Below are positions 24,050 to 32,969 of a stretch of DNA of 47,728 nt, one piece after another (position 1 is the stretch's first letter; every line of letters begins with the position of its first letter). The stretch is from Candidatus Effluviviaceae Genus V sp. (lineage in GTDB: Bacteria; Joyebacterota; Joyebacteria; Joyebacterales; Joyebacteraceae). The position numbers were made by a program, and so were the translations under genes. The DNA lies in the NCBI GenBank assembly GCA_014728125.1, contig WJMD01000052.1:1-47728 (forward strand). The letters are read 5' to 3'. The notes beneath the pieces were generated by a model. The model ran no database searches and was not told where the DNA came from. It saw only the letters and a program-made list of their open reading frames with translations.

Positions 24050-25099
24050 TCAGGCCGGAGGCCGGGCCGCGCCCTCGTCCGGGTCCGCCGCGCGCCGTCC
24101 GGCCATCGAGCCCGCCAGTCTGACGGCGGCCTTCATGCTGCCGGCCTCGGCCTTGCCACGTCCGGCGATGTCGAACGCGGTGCCGTGGTCGACCGACGTC
24201 CGGATGATGGGCAGTCCCAGCGTCACGTTGACGGCCCGCCCGAACCCCGCGAGCTTCACCGGGACGACGCCCTGGTCGTGGTACATCGCGAGCGCCGCGT
24301 CGTACGCCGCCCCCGGGAGAGAGCACGACGCGTCGCCGAGCCCGCAGAAGATCGTGTCTGCCGGATGGGGACCCGACGCTGCGATGCCCTCACTTCGGGC
24401 GGCCTCGATGGCCGGCAGGATGACCCTCTCCTCCTCGTCGCCGAAGCGTCCCCCTTCGCCGGCGTGGGGGTTCAGGGCCACGACGGCGAGGCGGGGTCCC
24501 TCGATGCCAAGGAGCCCACTGAGACCGCGGCTCAGGACCCGGAGTCGAGCGACGAGGCCCTCCCGGGTAACGGCGCCCGGCACATCGGCGAGCGCGATGT
24601 GGGTCGTGGCCAGCGCGACCCGCATCGGACCCGCGACGAAGAGCATGAGCGGGACGTCCGCCCCGGTGAGTTCGGCCAGAAACTCGGTGTGTCCGCTGAA
24701 CGCGACGCCGGCCTCCGTGATCGCTGCCTTCGAGACGGGACCCGTGACCATCGCGTCCGCGTCACCGGCGAGACAGAGTCGCGCCGCCGTCTCGACGGCG
24801 TCGAGCGCGGCACGCGCGCCGCGGAGGGTTGCGCGCCCGGGCTCGTAGTGAAGCCCGAACGGTCCCGGCTCGATGACCGTGCCCGGCCGGGGAAGCGACA
24901 GCGACGACGCACACTCATCGAAGACGGCGCGCTCGCCGACCAGCGTCACGTCGAGCGGGTCACCGACCTCCGGGTCGGCGAGACACGCGAGGGCGACCTC
25001 CGGCCCGACGCCGGCAGGGTCGCCCATCGTGACCAGGATGCGCCGACGGTCGGTCTCAGGTTCACCGCCCGGCGGCTCTGGTGTCGTCGAGGACCTCAT
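24050..25099 (-). CDS. pdxA: 4-hydroxythreonine-4-phosphate dehydrogenase PdxA
   Basis: A 349-residue NAD-dependent enzyme oxidising 4-phosphohydroxy-L-threonine, whose product decarboxylates to the PdxJ substrate. Seen: I-L-V-T-M-G-D-P-A-G-V-G-P-E, V-T-G-P-V-S-K, F-S-G-H-T-E-F-L-A (metal His), A-L-N-P-H-A-G-E-G-G (metal His), M-Y-H-D-Q-G (metal His), V-N-V-T-L-G-L-P-I-I-R-T-S-V-D-H-G-T-A-F. Length is normal. The ATG at 25099 lies 38 bases inside rqcP; no later start leaves the first strand intact. Last gene of the moxR-to-pdxA operon. surA-pdxA proximity is as in enterobacteria, here with rqcP between. Confidence 0.96.
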   Translation of the reverse strand: MRSSTTPEPPGGEPETDRRRILVTMGDPAGVGPEVALACLADPEVGDPLDVTLVGERAVFDECASSLSLPRPGTVIEPGPFGLHYEPGRATLRGARAALDAVETAARLCLAGDADAMVTGPVSKAAITEAGVAFSGHTEFLAELTGADVPLMLFVAGPMRVALATTHIALADVPGAVTREGLVARLRVLSRGLSGLLGIEGPRLAVVALNPHAGEGGRFGDEEERVILPAIEAARSEGIAASGPHPADTIFCGLGDASCSLPGAAYDAALAMYHDQGVVPVKLAGFGRAVNVTLGLPIIRTSVDHGTAFDIAGRGKAEAGSMKAAVRLAGSMAGRRAADPDEGAARPPA

Positions 25100-25328
25100 A
25101 GAGCGTTCTCGCCCGATCCTTGCTGACGTTTCCTCTGGGGATCTCGAGCACGCGGACCACGAGCGTACGGTCGCGGAGGTTCAGCACGATCTCGTCGCCG
25201 ACGTCGACCTCGGACCCGGCCTTGGCCTTGCGGCCGACCAGCTCGACGCGGCCGGCGTCGCATGCGGCCTTCGCGACGCTCCGCTGCTTGATGAGCCTTG
25301 AGAGCTTGAGAAACCGATCGAGTCTCAT
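25062..25328 (-). CDS. rqcP: S4-domain RNA-binding protein RqcP (YabO/Hsp15-like)
   Basis: An 88-residue protein. M-R-L-D-R-F-L-K-L-S-R-L-I-K-Q-R-S-V-A-K is close to the S4-domain opening of Bacillus YabO/RqcP, and G-R-V-E-L-V-G-R-K-A-K and V-D-V-G-D-E-I follow in the right places. RqcP/Hsp15 binds stalled 50S-peptidyl-tRNA complexes; in Bacillus it helps RqcH add C-terminal alanine tails. Start ATG at 25328 overlaps the stop of the surA-like gene by four bases (ATGA); its end overlaps pdxA. In Bacillus yabO follows mfd by a few genes, as here. An rqcH homologue would be elsewhere in the genome. Confidence 0.92.
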   Translation of the reverse strand: MRLDRFLKLSRLIKQRSVAKAACDAGRVELVGRKAKAGSEVDVGDEIVLNLRDRTLVVRVLEIPRGNVSKDRARTLYEVLDDTRAAGR

Positions 25329-26647
25329 CCCTCCGTGGCCGTCTCGGTCGGAAGGTCGATGTAGATCTCGGACCTGAGCTCCTGCATCAGTTCGTCGTAG
25401 GCGGCCTCGGCCCGCAGGGAGAAGATGAGATCCCTCAGGTCCTCGCGGACCTCGTCGAGGTCCGCGACCCGCTCGGGGTCGTGGCTCAGGAGCTTGAGCA
25501 GATAGTAGCCTCCGTCCCCGCGGATCACATCGGTCATGTCGCCGGGCTCGATCGAGTTCAGAGCCGTCACGAACTCGGGAGACAGCTGCTCCGCAGTGAA
25601 CCAGCCGAGGTAACCGCCCTCGCCGGCCGTCGCCTCGTCGTCCGAGTGTTCGGCCGCCAGGGCCGAAAAGTCGGCTCCGGCCGCGGCCTCCGCCCGCAGG
25701 CTCTCGGCCTCGGCCATGGCGCGTTCGCCGTCCTCCGGTCCAGGCGTGACACGGGCCAGGATGTGCCGCGCTCTCACGCGGTCCCCATCCCGCTCGACGG
25801 CCTGGATGATGTGGAACCCGAAACGCGTCGGCACGATGCCGCTCGTCTCCCCGGGCTCGAGCGAGAAGAGGGCGGACTCGAACTCCGGAACGGTCTGGCC
25901 GCGCTCAACGAATCCCAGCTCGCCTCCCCGCGAGGCGCTCGTGTCGTCCGAGTACTCCCGCGCGACGTCCGCGAACGACTCTCCGCTCGTCAGGCGCTCG
26001 CGCGCCTCGCTGAGCCGCTCGTATGCCGCGCGCTTGACGGCCTCGCTGACCTCGGGCGCGACGAGGATGCCGGCGATCTCGTACGACTCGGGCAGGTGCG
26101 CGACCTCCTCGGCGTTCTCTTCGTAGTACTGCTCCACGTCGCCCCACGTCACGTCGATCTTCCCGTGCACCTCCCGCCGGACGACCTTCTCCGCGAGCAG
26201 CCGGCGTTCGATGTCGTCGCGGTAGATCTGCTTGAGCTCAGCGAGCGTCAGTCCTTCCTGCTCGAGCGCCGAGAGCAGCTCCTCCTCGCTTCCGTAGCGT
26301 TCTCTGAGTTCGCGGACCCGGACCTCGATCTCCTGTTCGAGCTCGCCCTCGGACAGCACGATCGAGTCCCGTCTGGCCTTCGCCACGAGCAGCATCTCGT
26401 CGATCATCTCGGCCAGAATCTGCTCGCGCAGTTCCGCGGAACGCTCCTCGTTGAGCTCCCGTCCTCCCGTCCGCATATGGTAGATGTAGAGCTCCTCGTC
26501 GATCTCGCTCTCGAGTACGATCTCGTTTCCCACGACGGCGGCGATGCCGTCCACGAACTGCCTCTGCTCCTCCTGACCCGCTGCGGGAACGGCCGCGATG
26601 AGCATCAGCGCGACGGCCAGCGCCGCGTGAATCCTGCCGTGTTTCAT
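25325..26647 (-). CDS. surA: SurA-like periplasmic peptidylprolyl isomerase with two parvulin domains
   Basis: A 440-residue chaperone-foldase for outer-membrane proteins. A signal peptide (residues 1-24, cleavage near A-A-G-Q) leads to a SurA N-terminal helical domain: V-D-G-I-A-A-V-V-G-N-E-I-V-L-E-S-E-I-D-E is the typical opening. Two parvulin domains follow: about 187-285 (ending G-F-H-I-I-Q-A-V-E) and about 293-395 (R-A-R-H-I-L-A-R-V to G-Y-Y-L-L-K-L-L-S), and a short C-terminal helix. The domain order is that of Escherichia coli SurA. ATG at 26647 with GGAGGTAG before it. It lies 16 bases after another parvulin gene; its stop overlaps rqcP. Confidence 0.93.
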   Translation of the reverse strand: MKHGRIHAALAVALMLIAAVPAAGQEEQRQFVDGIAAVVGNEIVLESEIDEELYIYHMRTGGRELNEERSAELREQILAEMIDEMLLVAKARRDSIVLSEGELEQEIEVRVRELRERYGSEEELLSALEQEGLTLAELKQIYRDDIERRLLAEKVVRREVHGKIDVTWGDVEQYYEENAEEVAHLPESYEIAGILVAPEVSEAVKRAAYERLSEARERLTSGESFADVAREYSDDTSASRGGELGFVERGQTVPEFESALFSLEPGETSGIVPTRFGFHIIQAVERDGDRVRARHILARVTPGPEDGERAMAEAESLRAEAAAGADFSALAAEHSDDEATAGEGGYLGWFTAEQLSPEFVTALNSIEPGDMTDVIRGDGGYYLLKLLSHDPERVADLDEVREDLRDLIFSLRAEAAYDELMQELRSEIYIDLPTETATEG

Positions 26648-26663
26648 TCACTACCTCCAACTA

Positions 26664-27572
26664 TCATGGAGCGACGACCTCGCCTGTGTCAGCCGGCGAA
26701 AGCGCGTCCTCCGGGAGTGGTCCCTCGACCTCGTGTTCGACCCTGCTCCGCGCAGCGTCCCTGAGCGCAACCGTGTCGATCGCGACGGTCGCGCGACTCT
26801 CGAGGCGCGCCAGCAGATCATCGAAGGCTGCCCTGCGACGCTTTGAGGTCAGGAAGTTCATGACGGCGGTCCGCTTCGAGTCGAAGGACGGACGGCCTGC
26901 GCCGGGATGGCGGTCGAGGACCTTGATGATGTGATACCCGTAGCTCGAGGGTATGACGTCGCTGACCTCGCCGACCTTCAGGTCGAAGGCCGGCTCCTCC
27001 AGCTCGTGGATCATCTCGCCTCGCCTCATGTAGCCGAGGTCTCCCCCCATCGCGGCGGTCTGATCGATCGACGTCGAGGCCGCGACCGTCTCGAACGGCG
27101 AGCCTCCGCGTATCTCTTCAAGAGCCCGCTCTGCCTCCGGCCTGCTGCGGACGAGAATGTGAGCCAGGCGCACCTGGAGCGAGTAATCCTGACGATGCTC
27201 CTCGAAGTAGGCCCTCGCCTCATCCTCTGTCACATCCTCAACGGCCTGAAGTTCTTCCCTGATGAACGCCTCCGCCACGAGCTCCCGCTCGATCTCATGG
27301 AGGCGCCGGACGAGATCCTCTCGACAGTCGACGCCGTTCCTGACGCCGGCCTGGTAGAAGATCTCGGTCTTCACCCACTTCTCGAGAGCCTCCTTCTGGT
27401 CGTCGAGGTCCATGACCGCCAGGAGTTCGTCCGGGACCGACGCGTAGAACTCCTCGACGGTCAGGGCCGAGCTGTTGACGCGCGCCAACTCCACACGGTC
27501 CTCGCGGCCGCCGCAAGCGGCGGCCGCGAGAGCGACGCACAGAAGAACGGCAGCGACACGACATCGCGCCAC
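26664..27572 (-). CDS. Parvulin-type peptidylprolyl isomerase lipoprotein (PrsA-like)
   Basis: A 302-residue protein. GTG start at 27572 with AGGAGG five bases upstream. A short signal ends in a lipobox Ala-Ala-Ala-Cys (about residue 20), so it is probably membrane-anchored. A SurA/PrsA-like helical region contains L-T-V-E-E-F-Y-A-S-V-P-D-E-L and the parvulin domain spans about 130-230: V-R-L-A-H-I-L-V-R-S, G-G-D-L-G-Y-M-R-R-G-E-M and G-Y-H-I-I-K-V-L-D. It has one parvulin domain, in contrast to its neighbours. Second of three foldase genes in a row after mfd. Probably releases or folds exported proteins next to the membrane. Confidence 0.9.
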   Translation of the reverse strand: MARCRVAAVLLCVALAAAACGGREDRVELARVNSSALTVEEFYASVPDELLAVMDLDDQKEALEKWVKTEIFYQAGVRNGVDCREDLVRRLHEIERELVAEAFIREELQAVEDVTEDEARAYFEEHRQDYSLQVRLAHILVRSRPEAERALEEIRGGSPFETVAASTSIDQTAAMGGDLGYMRRGEMIHELEEPAFDLKVGEVSDVIPSSYGYHIIKVLDRHPGAGRPSFDSKRTAVMNFLTSKRRRAAFDDLLARLESRATVAIDTVALRDAARSRVEHEVEGPLPEDALSPADTGEVVAP

Positions 27573-27603
27573 GTCTTCCTCCTATCGGGTCGTCAGTCGG
27601 GCA

Positions 27604-27629
27604 ACGTCCCCCGGCCGTACGGGGGGCGT
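27604..27629. promoter_or_regulatory. Intercistronic hairpin between two foldase genes
   Basis: A 10-bp stem (27604-27613 with 27620-27629, one G-U pair) around a 6-base loop in the 67-base gap between the two parvulin lipoprotein genes. No U tract follows on the minus strand, so it is more likely an RNA-stability or partial-attenuation element than a full terminator. Confidence 0.4.
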
Positions 27630-27639
27630 CCGCGCGCTC

Positions 27640-29460
27640 CTAGTTCAAAGGAGCGGTGACCGTGACCTTGTTGGCCTCCTTCTCGGCACGCAGCTCGGCG
27701 GGATCGGTGATGTGCTGCAGGTTCTCCTCCACGATCTCGACGTCCACGGTCCCGCGGACCTCGTCAAGGAGCTCCATCAGCCGCTCCTCGCGACGGATCG
27801 CGGTGACGGACTGCTTGACGACGTCGCCGACCTCCGAGAACTCCATCTGCCGCTCGGGATAGGTCTCGACGACCTTGACGAGAGCGTATCCGCCGGGCGC
27901 CCGGAACGGCTGACTCAGATCTCCCGCCTCCAGATCGAAGACCACGTCCTGAAGATACGCCAGCCTGTTCTCGCCCTGATGGTACTTGGCGATGAGGCCG
28001 CCCTTCGCCTGCGACCACTTATCGATCGAATGCTGCTGCACGGCCTCATCGAACGTCAGCTCACCCTCGACGATCCGCTGGCGGACGAGGTTGGCCTGCT
28101 GCTCGGTTCCGACGATCAGCTGGCGGATGTCGACCGCCTGCGGCTCGACGAAGTCCTCCCGGTGTGAACGGAAGTAGTCCCGAATCTCCTGCCCGGTCGG
28201 CTCCTCGACCTTCTCGATGACCTCCTGGCTGTAGGTGATGTCGACGATGAACTCCTCCCTGCGCTCGGCAAGGTGGTCGGCCATCTCCTGTGACTCACGG
28301 TATCCCTCTTCTTCGATCGCGTGCTGCACGCTCTCTTCCTGGATCTTCCGCGTGAGGAAGCTCCTTACCGCGCGCTCGGTGCCGGTCTTGATGCCCTCCA
28401 TGCCGGGGGTCTCCTCCAGCAACTCAACCAGGTCACCGACCGTCATGGTGATCTCCTCGTCCCCGACGGTATAGGTCACCAGACGCATCTCCTTCTGCTC
28501 GTCCGTGAGATCGGGGACGATCTTGATCTTCGCCAGCTCCAGGCGTTCCTCGAACGGGAGGTCCTCGCCGGACTCGGGCATGACCTCCGCCCGCTTCCGC
28601 TCGATGCCTTCCCCGACGACGGCGACGGCCTCATCGTTATAGTCGGCCGCGGCCTTCTCGTTCCACATCTCGTAGACCTCGAACTCCTTGATGCTCCGCC
28701 GGAAGCCGAAGGCCTCGCTCTCGAGGGCCCTGCGGTGCTGCCCCTCGAGCGGCTTCTTGTCGGCTGCAGGCTTGCGGGAGAGGATCTTGTAGATGTACCA
28801 CGTATCGCCGATCGTGTACGGTTCGGTGATGTCGCCCTCCGTCGCGTCCATCAGCTGAACGCGCGTCAGGGGATGGAAGTCCTGCCAGGCCGTCACGGGC
28901 CGACGACCCTCGTCCTTCGCGTTCGCAGCCTGCGACATGTCGATGGCCACCCGGCCGAAATCCTCGCCGCCCTCGGTCACGCGGCGGTACGCTTCATCCG
29001 CCAGCTCCTTCGTGGGGACCACGATCTCCTGCACCTGCAGCATCGCGTCCCTCGCCTCGTAGTACCTATCCATGTACGCGTCCGTGGGTCTGGCGGGCTC
29101 GAGCACCATCTTCTCTCGGAGCATCTCCTCGGCCTTGGCGTCCTCGAAGTACTTCATGGCATCCGGCAGGCGCTCGTCCTCGAGCACGCCGGTGCGAAGC
29201 CCGTGGATCACCAGAAGCTCCTTGCGAATGATCTCCTCGAGGAAGTCGCGCTTGGCCTGTTCGCCGCCCTCGGTCGGAAGGAGGTGGGGCGGCATCCGGT
29301 CCAGCCTGTCGTTGGCGTAGCCGACCGTCACCTCTCTCGGCTCGAGCTCACCCTGAGTGTCCGTCAGTCTGACGACCACCTGGTCTTCGACGTTCGAACA
29401 CCCGGCGACCACGGCGGCCGCCACCGCGAGCGCCAGAGCGAACATGGTGATACGCTTCAT
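27640..29460 (-). CDS. Large PpiC/parvulin-domain lipoprotein (PpiD/SurA-like foldase)
   Basis: A 606-residue protein. The signal ends in the lipobox Val-Ala-Gly-Cys (residues 18-21). A SurA-N-like helical region is seen (F-L-E-E-I-I-R-K-E-L-L-V-I-H-G). A first, diverged parvulin-like domain lies at about 140-240 (L-Q-V-Q-E-I-V-V-P-T-K-E-L-A and W-Y-I-Y-K-I-L-S-R) and a clearer one at about 445-545 (A-V-D-I-R-Q-L-I-V-G-T, K-G-G-L-I-A-K and G-G-Y-A-L-V-K-V-V-E). The last 25 residues are polar. Start ATG at 29460 overlaps the mfd stop (ATGA). It is the largest of three adjacent foldases; the size and two helical segments suggest a chaperone more than a simple isomerase. Confidence 0.88.
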   Translation of the reverse strand: MKRITMFALALAVAAAVVAGCSNVEDQVVVRLTDTQGELEPREVTVGYANDRLDRMPPHLLPTEGGEQAKRDFLEEIIRKELLVIHGLRTGVLEDERLPDAMKYFEDAKAEEMLREKMVLEPARPTDAYMDRYYEARDAMLQVQEIVVPTKELADEAYRRVTEGGEDFGRVAIDMSQAANAKDEGRRPVTAWQDFHPLTRVQLMDATEGDITEPYTIGDTWYIYKILSRKPAADKKPLEGQHRRALESEAFGFRRSIKEFEVYEMWNEKAAADYNDEAVAVVGEGIERKRAEVMPESGEDLPFEERLELAKIKIVPDLTDEQKEMRLVTYTVGDEEITMTVGDLVELLEETPGMEGIKTGTERAVRSFLTRKIQEESVQHAIEEEGYRESQEMADHLAERREEFIVDITYSQEVIEKVEEPTGQEIRDYFRSHREDFVEPQAVDIRQLIVGTEQQANLVRQRIVEGELTFDEAVQQHSIDKWSQAKGGLIAKYHQGENRLAYLQDVVFDLEAGDLSQPFRAPGGYALVKVVETYPERQMEFSEVGDVVKQSVTAIRREERLMELLDEVRGTVDVEIVEENLQHITDPAELRAEKEANKVTVTAPLN

Positions 29461-32400
29461 GCCTGTGCTCCTTTCGCCTCGTTGGAGTCGGGGTCTCGCT
29501 GTTTCCTTCGTTCGCGTTGTCTCGTCCTCTTTCGAGCCTTCGAGTGTAGCGAAGACCGGTGCAGTGCGTCAATGAAGTCGGACAAGACCCGACGGGCTGT
29601 CTCGAGCGCGCCGCGGCGTGTCGAGGGGGCCGGGAAACGGAAGACGAGCGCGCCCCGCGCGTCGAACTCGAGAGGCTCGGTGCATGCCGACAGCACGGCG
29701 CGGATGGCTCCCGGCGTCGGCTCCCGGCTCTCGGCGAACTCGCACTCGACGGAGCCGCCGGCCAGCTCGACCCGCCGTAACCCCGTCTCCCTCGCGAGGA
29801 TACGGATCGCCTGGACGTCGAGGAGGGCCAGCACCTCCTGCGGCGGGGGCCCGAAACGGTCCCTGAGCTCCTCCGCCAGGCCGTCCACGGGCTCGACCTC
29901 CCTCGTGTCGCGGATCCGCTTGTAGATGTCGATCTTCATGTCGTTGTCGGGAATGTAGTCGTTCGGGATGTATGCATCCACCTTGATATGGACCGTCGCC
30001 TCGGCCTCCTCCGGCACGGCGCCGTCCTTGATCCTCGCGACGGCGTCCCGGAGAAGCCTTGCATAGAGGTTGAAGCCGACCGCCATCATATGGCCGTGCT
30101 GCTCAGCACCCAGGACATTCCCGGCGCCGCGGATCTCGAGATCGCGCATTGCGAGCTTGTAGCCTGACGAGAGGTCGGTGAACTCCTGTATGGCCGCCAG
30201 CCTGCGACGGGCGATCGGCGTGATGTTCATGTCTCTGGGAATGAGCAGATAGCAGTAGGCCCTGTGGTTCGACCGGCCGACGCGGCCCCTGAGCTGGTAG
30301 AGCTGCGCCAGACCGAACCGGTCCGCGCGGTTGACGATGATCGTGTTGACGTTCGGGATATCGAGCCCAGACTCGATGATCATGCTGCAGACCAGGACGT
30401 CGATCTCCCCGTCCAGGAACCGGAACATCACGTCCTCGAGCTGCCGCTCCGGCATCTGCCCGTGTCCGATCTCGATCCTGAGCTCGGGAAGCAGGTTCCT
30501 GAGGTAGCTCGCCATGGCCTCGATCGTCTGGACGCGGTTGTGGACGAAGTAGACCTGACCGCCGCGGTCGATCTCCCGCATGACCGCCTCGGTGATCAGC
30601 TCGTCGTCGAACGGTGAGATCTCGGTCCGGACGGGGAGCCTGTCGCGCGGAGGCGTGGCGATGATCGACATGTCGCGCGCGCCCATCAGCGACATGTGCA
30701 GCGTCCGCGGTATCGGTGTCGCCGTCATCGTCAGGACGTCGACCGACTGCTTGAGCCGCTGGATGGCCTCCTTGTGAAGCACCCCGAACTGCTGCTCCTC
30801 GTCGATCACCAGAAGCCCGAGGTCGCTGAACTCGACGTCCTTCTGGATCAGGCGATGGGTGCCTATGATGATGTCGACCTTTCCGTCCTTCAGACGCTCG
30901 AGGATCTCCTTCTGCTCGCCCGCCGTGCGGAACCTCGAGATCACGTCGACGCGGACCGGGTACTCGGCCAGCCGGTCCCGGAAGGTCGTCAGATGCTGCT
31001 GCGCGAGGATCGTCGTAGGAACGAGCACGGCCACCTGCTTTCCGTCCATGACGACCTTGAAGGCGGCCCGGATCGCGACCTCGGTCTTTCCGAACCCGAC
31101 GTCGCCGCAGATCAGGCGGTCCATTGGGCGGCTCGACTCGAGGTCCTCCTTGATCTCCTCGGTGGCCCGCAGCTGGTCGTCGGTCTCCTCATAGATGAAG
31201 GACGCCTCCAGCTCCTGCTGCCAGACGTTGTCCGGACCGAACGCGTGGCCCGGTCTCGCCCTCCGCGAGGCGTAGAGTTCGAGAAGCTCGCGCGCGAGCT
31301 TCTCGGCGGCCTCCCTGGCCCGTTCCTTCGTCTTCTGCCACGCGGGCGTCCCGAGTTTGTTGAGGCGCGGGACGTGTCCCTCCTTGCCGACGTACTTCTG
31401 CAGCCGGTCGAGTTCGTCGGCCGGGACGTAGACGCGCCCCTCGTCGGCGTACTCCACGACGACGCAGTCGATCAGCCGACCGTCCGCCTCGACACGCTCG
31501 ATCCCGACGTAGCGGCCGATGCCGTGGGAGACGTGGACGACGTAGTCGCCCTGCGACAGGGCCTCGAAGCTCGCGAGCGGCGCGCCGCCCCGGATCCTCC
31601 GTCTCCGCCGGCGGCGGTAGCGCTGGAAGATGTCGTGATCGGTGTAGACGACGAGCCGGGACGCGGGCAGCGAGAATCCTCTCTCGAGACTGCCGACCTC
31701 CATCTCGACGACGCCGGCCGTCTCTTCCAGGAGTTCGCTCAGTCGGGCGGCCTGCCCGGCGTTGTCGCACATGATGATCACGCGGTTGTCGCGCGCGAGC
31801 TGCTGGAGACGCCCTCTCAGGAGCTCGAGGTTCGATGCGAACGACTCCTGCAGATGCGATTCGACATGGATGCGCTCGAGCCCCTCGATCCGGCCGCTCT
31901 GGACGAGACCCGTTGTGACGAGCGCCCTGCGGGCCATCTTCGAGCGAACGCCTTCGAAGGGCACCAGGAGCGAATCGGGGTCGCAGAGCGGCATCTCCTG
32001 CCTGCGCTCCGAGTAGATGGTCGCGGCCTCGAGCGACAGCTGCTCGGCGCGGTCGTGGATCTCCTCCTCGCGGATCAGAAAGGCCCCGGCGTCCTCGGGC
32101 AGATAGTCGGCCAGCGTCTCAGCATCCGGGTGAATGGTCGGGAGATACTGCTCGACGCCCTCGAAGTAGAAGCGCGTATCGAGCCCGGCCAGAAGGTGGT
32201 CGCGGTCGGTCGAGTCGGCGGGGTGGATCTTCCGGAGACGCTCGGCCAACTCGCCCGCGCCCTCCTCCTGCAGCACGACCTCGCGCCTCGGGAGGATGGT
32301 CGCCTCATCCAGATCGCTGATCGAGCGCTGTGTGTAGGTATCGAACTGTCTCACCGACTCGACCGTGTCGCCGAAGAGCTCGACACGGATCGGGTCGTCG

Positions 32401-32969
32401 TAGCCGAACGGCAGGACGTCCACGATGCCGCCGCGCACACTGAAGTCGCCCGAGTCCTCGACGATCCGGACGCGGCGGTATCCCAGGTCGACGAGAGAGC
32501 GGGTCACGTTCTCCAGATCGACCTCGTCGCCGCGACGGATGGTGCGGGTGACGTCGGCGAGCACGTGCCGGGGGAGCGTCGTCTGCATGGCCGCCTTCGG
32601 GGTGGTCACGACGACGATGGGCTCTCCGCGCGTGAGACGCGAGAGTGTAACGAGACGCGTCTCGGTGATCGAGGCGAGCGGCGAGCGGCGTTCGTACGGA
32701 AGGGTCTCCCACTCCCCGTAGAACTGGACGCGCCCGGGACCGAGAAACGTGACCAGGTCGTCGTGCGCGTGCTCGGCGTCCGACGCGTTCGGCGCCATGA
32801 CCACCCAGGCACGCCCGTCCTCCCGAGCCAGGGCGGCCGCCAGGAGCGTCTTCGAGGACCCGAGAAGTCCCGAGACCCAGAGGCGGGTACCGCCGTCCGC
32901 CACACGGCGTACGACGTCCGGAACGGGTCCGCTCTCGAGCGCTCTCTCGACGATACGTCGTCCGGGCAT
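29457..32969 (-). CDS. mfd: Transcription-repair coupling factor Mfd
   Basis: A 1170-residue DNA translocase that removes RNA polymerase stalled at lesions and recruits UvrA. The N-terminal UvrB-like region has a diverged P-loop (G-L-L-G-S-S-K-T) and P-Y-E-R-R-S-P, then the RNA polymerase-interacting domain (G-D-Y-V-V-H-V-S-H-G-I-G-R-Y). The RecG-like motor shows G-D-V-G-F-G-K-T (about 620-627), D-E-E-Q (about 721), T-A-T-P-I-P-R-T and Q-L-R-G-R-V-G-R-S; the C-terminal TRCF domain contains I-K-V-D-A-Y-I-P. Start: ATG at 32969, which overlaps the batA-like stop by one base (TGATG) with GGAGGG before it. The frame extends to 33134 but only as shadow. Confidence 0.97.
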   Translation of the reverse strand: MPGRRIVERALESGPVPDVVRRVADGGTRLWVSGLLGSSKTLLAAALAREDGRAWVVMAPNASDAEHAHDDLVTFLGPGRVQFYGEWETLPYERRSPLASITETRLVTLSRLTRGEPIVVVTTPKAAMQTTLPRHVLADVTRTIRRGDEVDLENVTRSLVDLGYRRVRIVEDSGDFSVRGGIVDVLPFGYDDPIRVELFGDTVESVRQFDTYTQRSISDLDEATILPRREVVLQEEGAGELAERLRKIHPADSTDRDHLLAGLDTRFYFEGVEQYLPTIHPDAETLADYLPEDAGAFLIREEEIHDRAEQLSLEAATIYSERRQEMPLCDPDSLLVPFEGVRSKMARRALVTTGLVQSGRIEGLERIHVESHLQESFASNLELLRGRLQQLARDNRVIIMCDNAGQAARLSELLEETAGVVEMEVGSLERGFSLPASRLVVYTDHDIFQRYRRRRRRRIRGGAPLASFEALSQGDYVVHVSHGIGRYVGIERVEADGRLIDCVVVEYADEGRVYVPADELDRLQKYVGKEGHVPRLNKLGTPAWQKTKERAREAAEKLARELLELYASRRARPGHAFGPDNVWQQELEASFIYEETDDQLRATEEIKEDLESSRPMDRLICGDVGFGKTEVAIRAAFKVVMDGKQVAVLVPTTILAQQHLTTFRDRLAEYPVRVDVISRFRTAGEQKEILERLKDGKVDIIIGTHRLIQKDVEFSDLGLLVIDEEQQFGVLHKEAIQRLKQSVDVLTMTATPIPRTLHMSLMGARDMSIIATPPRDRLPVRTEISPFDDELITEAVMREIDRGGQVYFVHNRVQTIEAMASYLRNLLPELRIEIGHGQMPERQLEDVMFRFLDGEIDVLVCSMIIESGLDIPNVNTIIVNRADRFGLAQLYQLRGRVGRSNHRAYCYLLIPRDMNITPIARRRLAAIQEFTDLSSGYKLAMRDLEIRGAGNVLGAEQHGHMMAVGFNLYARLLRDAVARIKDGAVPEEAEATVHIKVDAYIPNDYIPDNDMKIDIYKRIRDTREVEPVDGLAEELRDRFGPPPQEVLALLDVQAIRILARETGLRRVELAGGSVECEFAESREPTPGAIRAVLSACTEPLEFDARGALVFRFPAPSTRRGALETARRVLSDFIDALHRSSLHSKARKRTRQRERRKQRDPDSNEAKGAQA

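Noticed and set aside
28321-29925. Plus-strand frame of 534 codons over the large foldase gene
   Set aside because: Shadow frame; composition changes at the boundary of the real gene.
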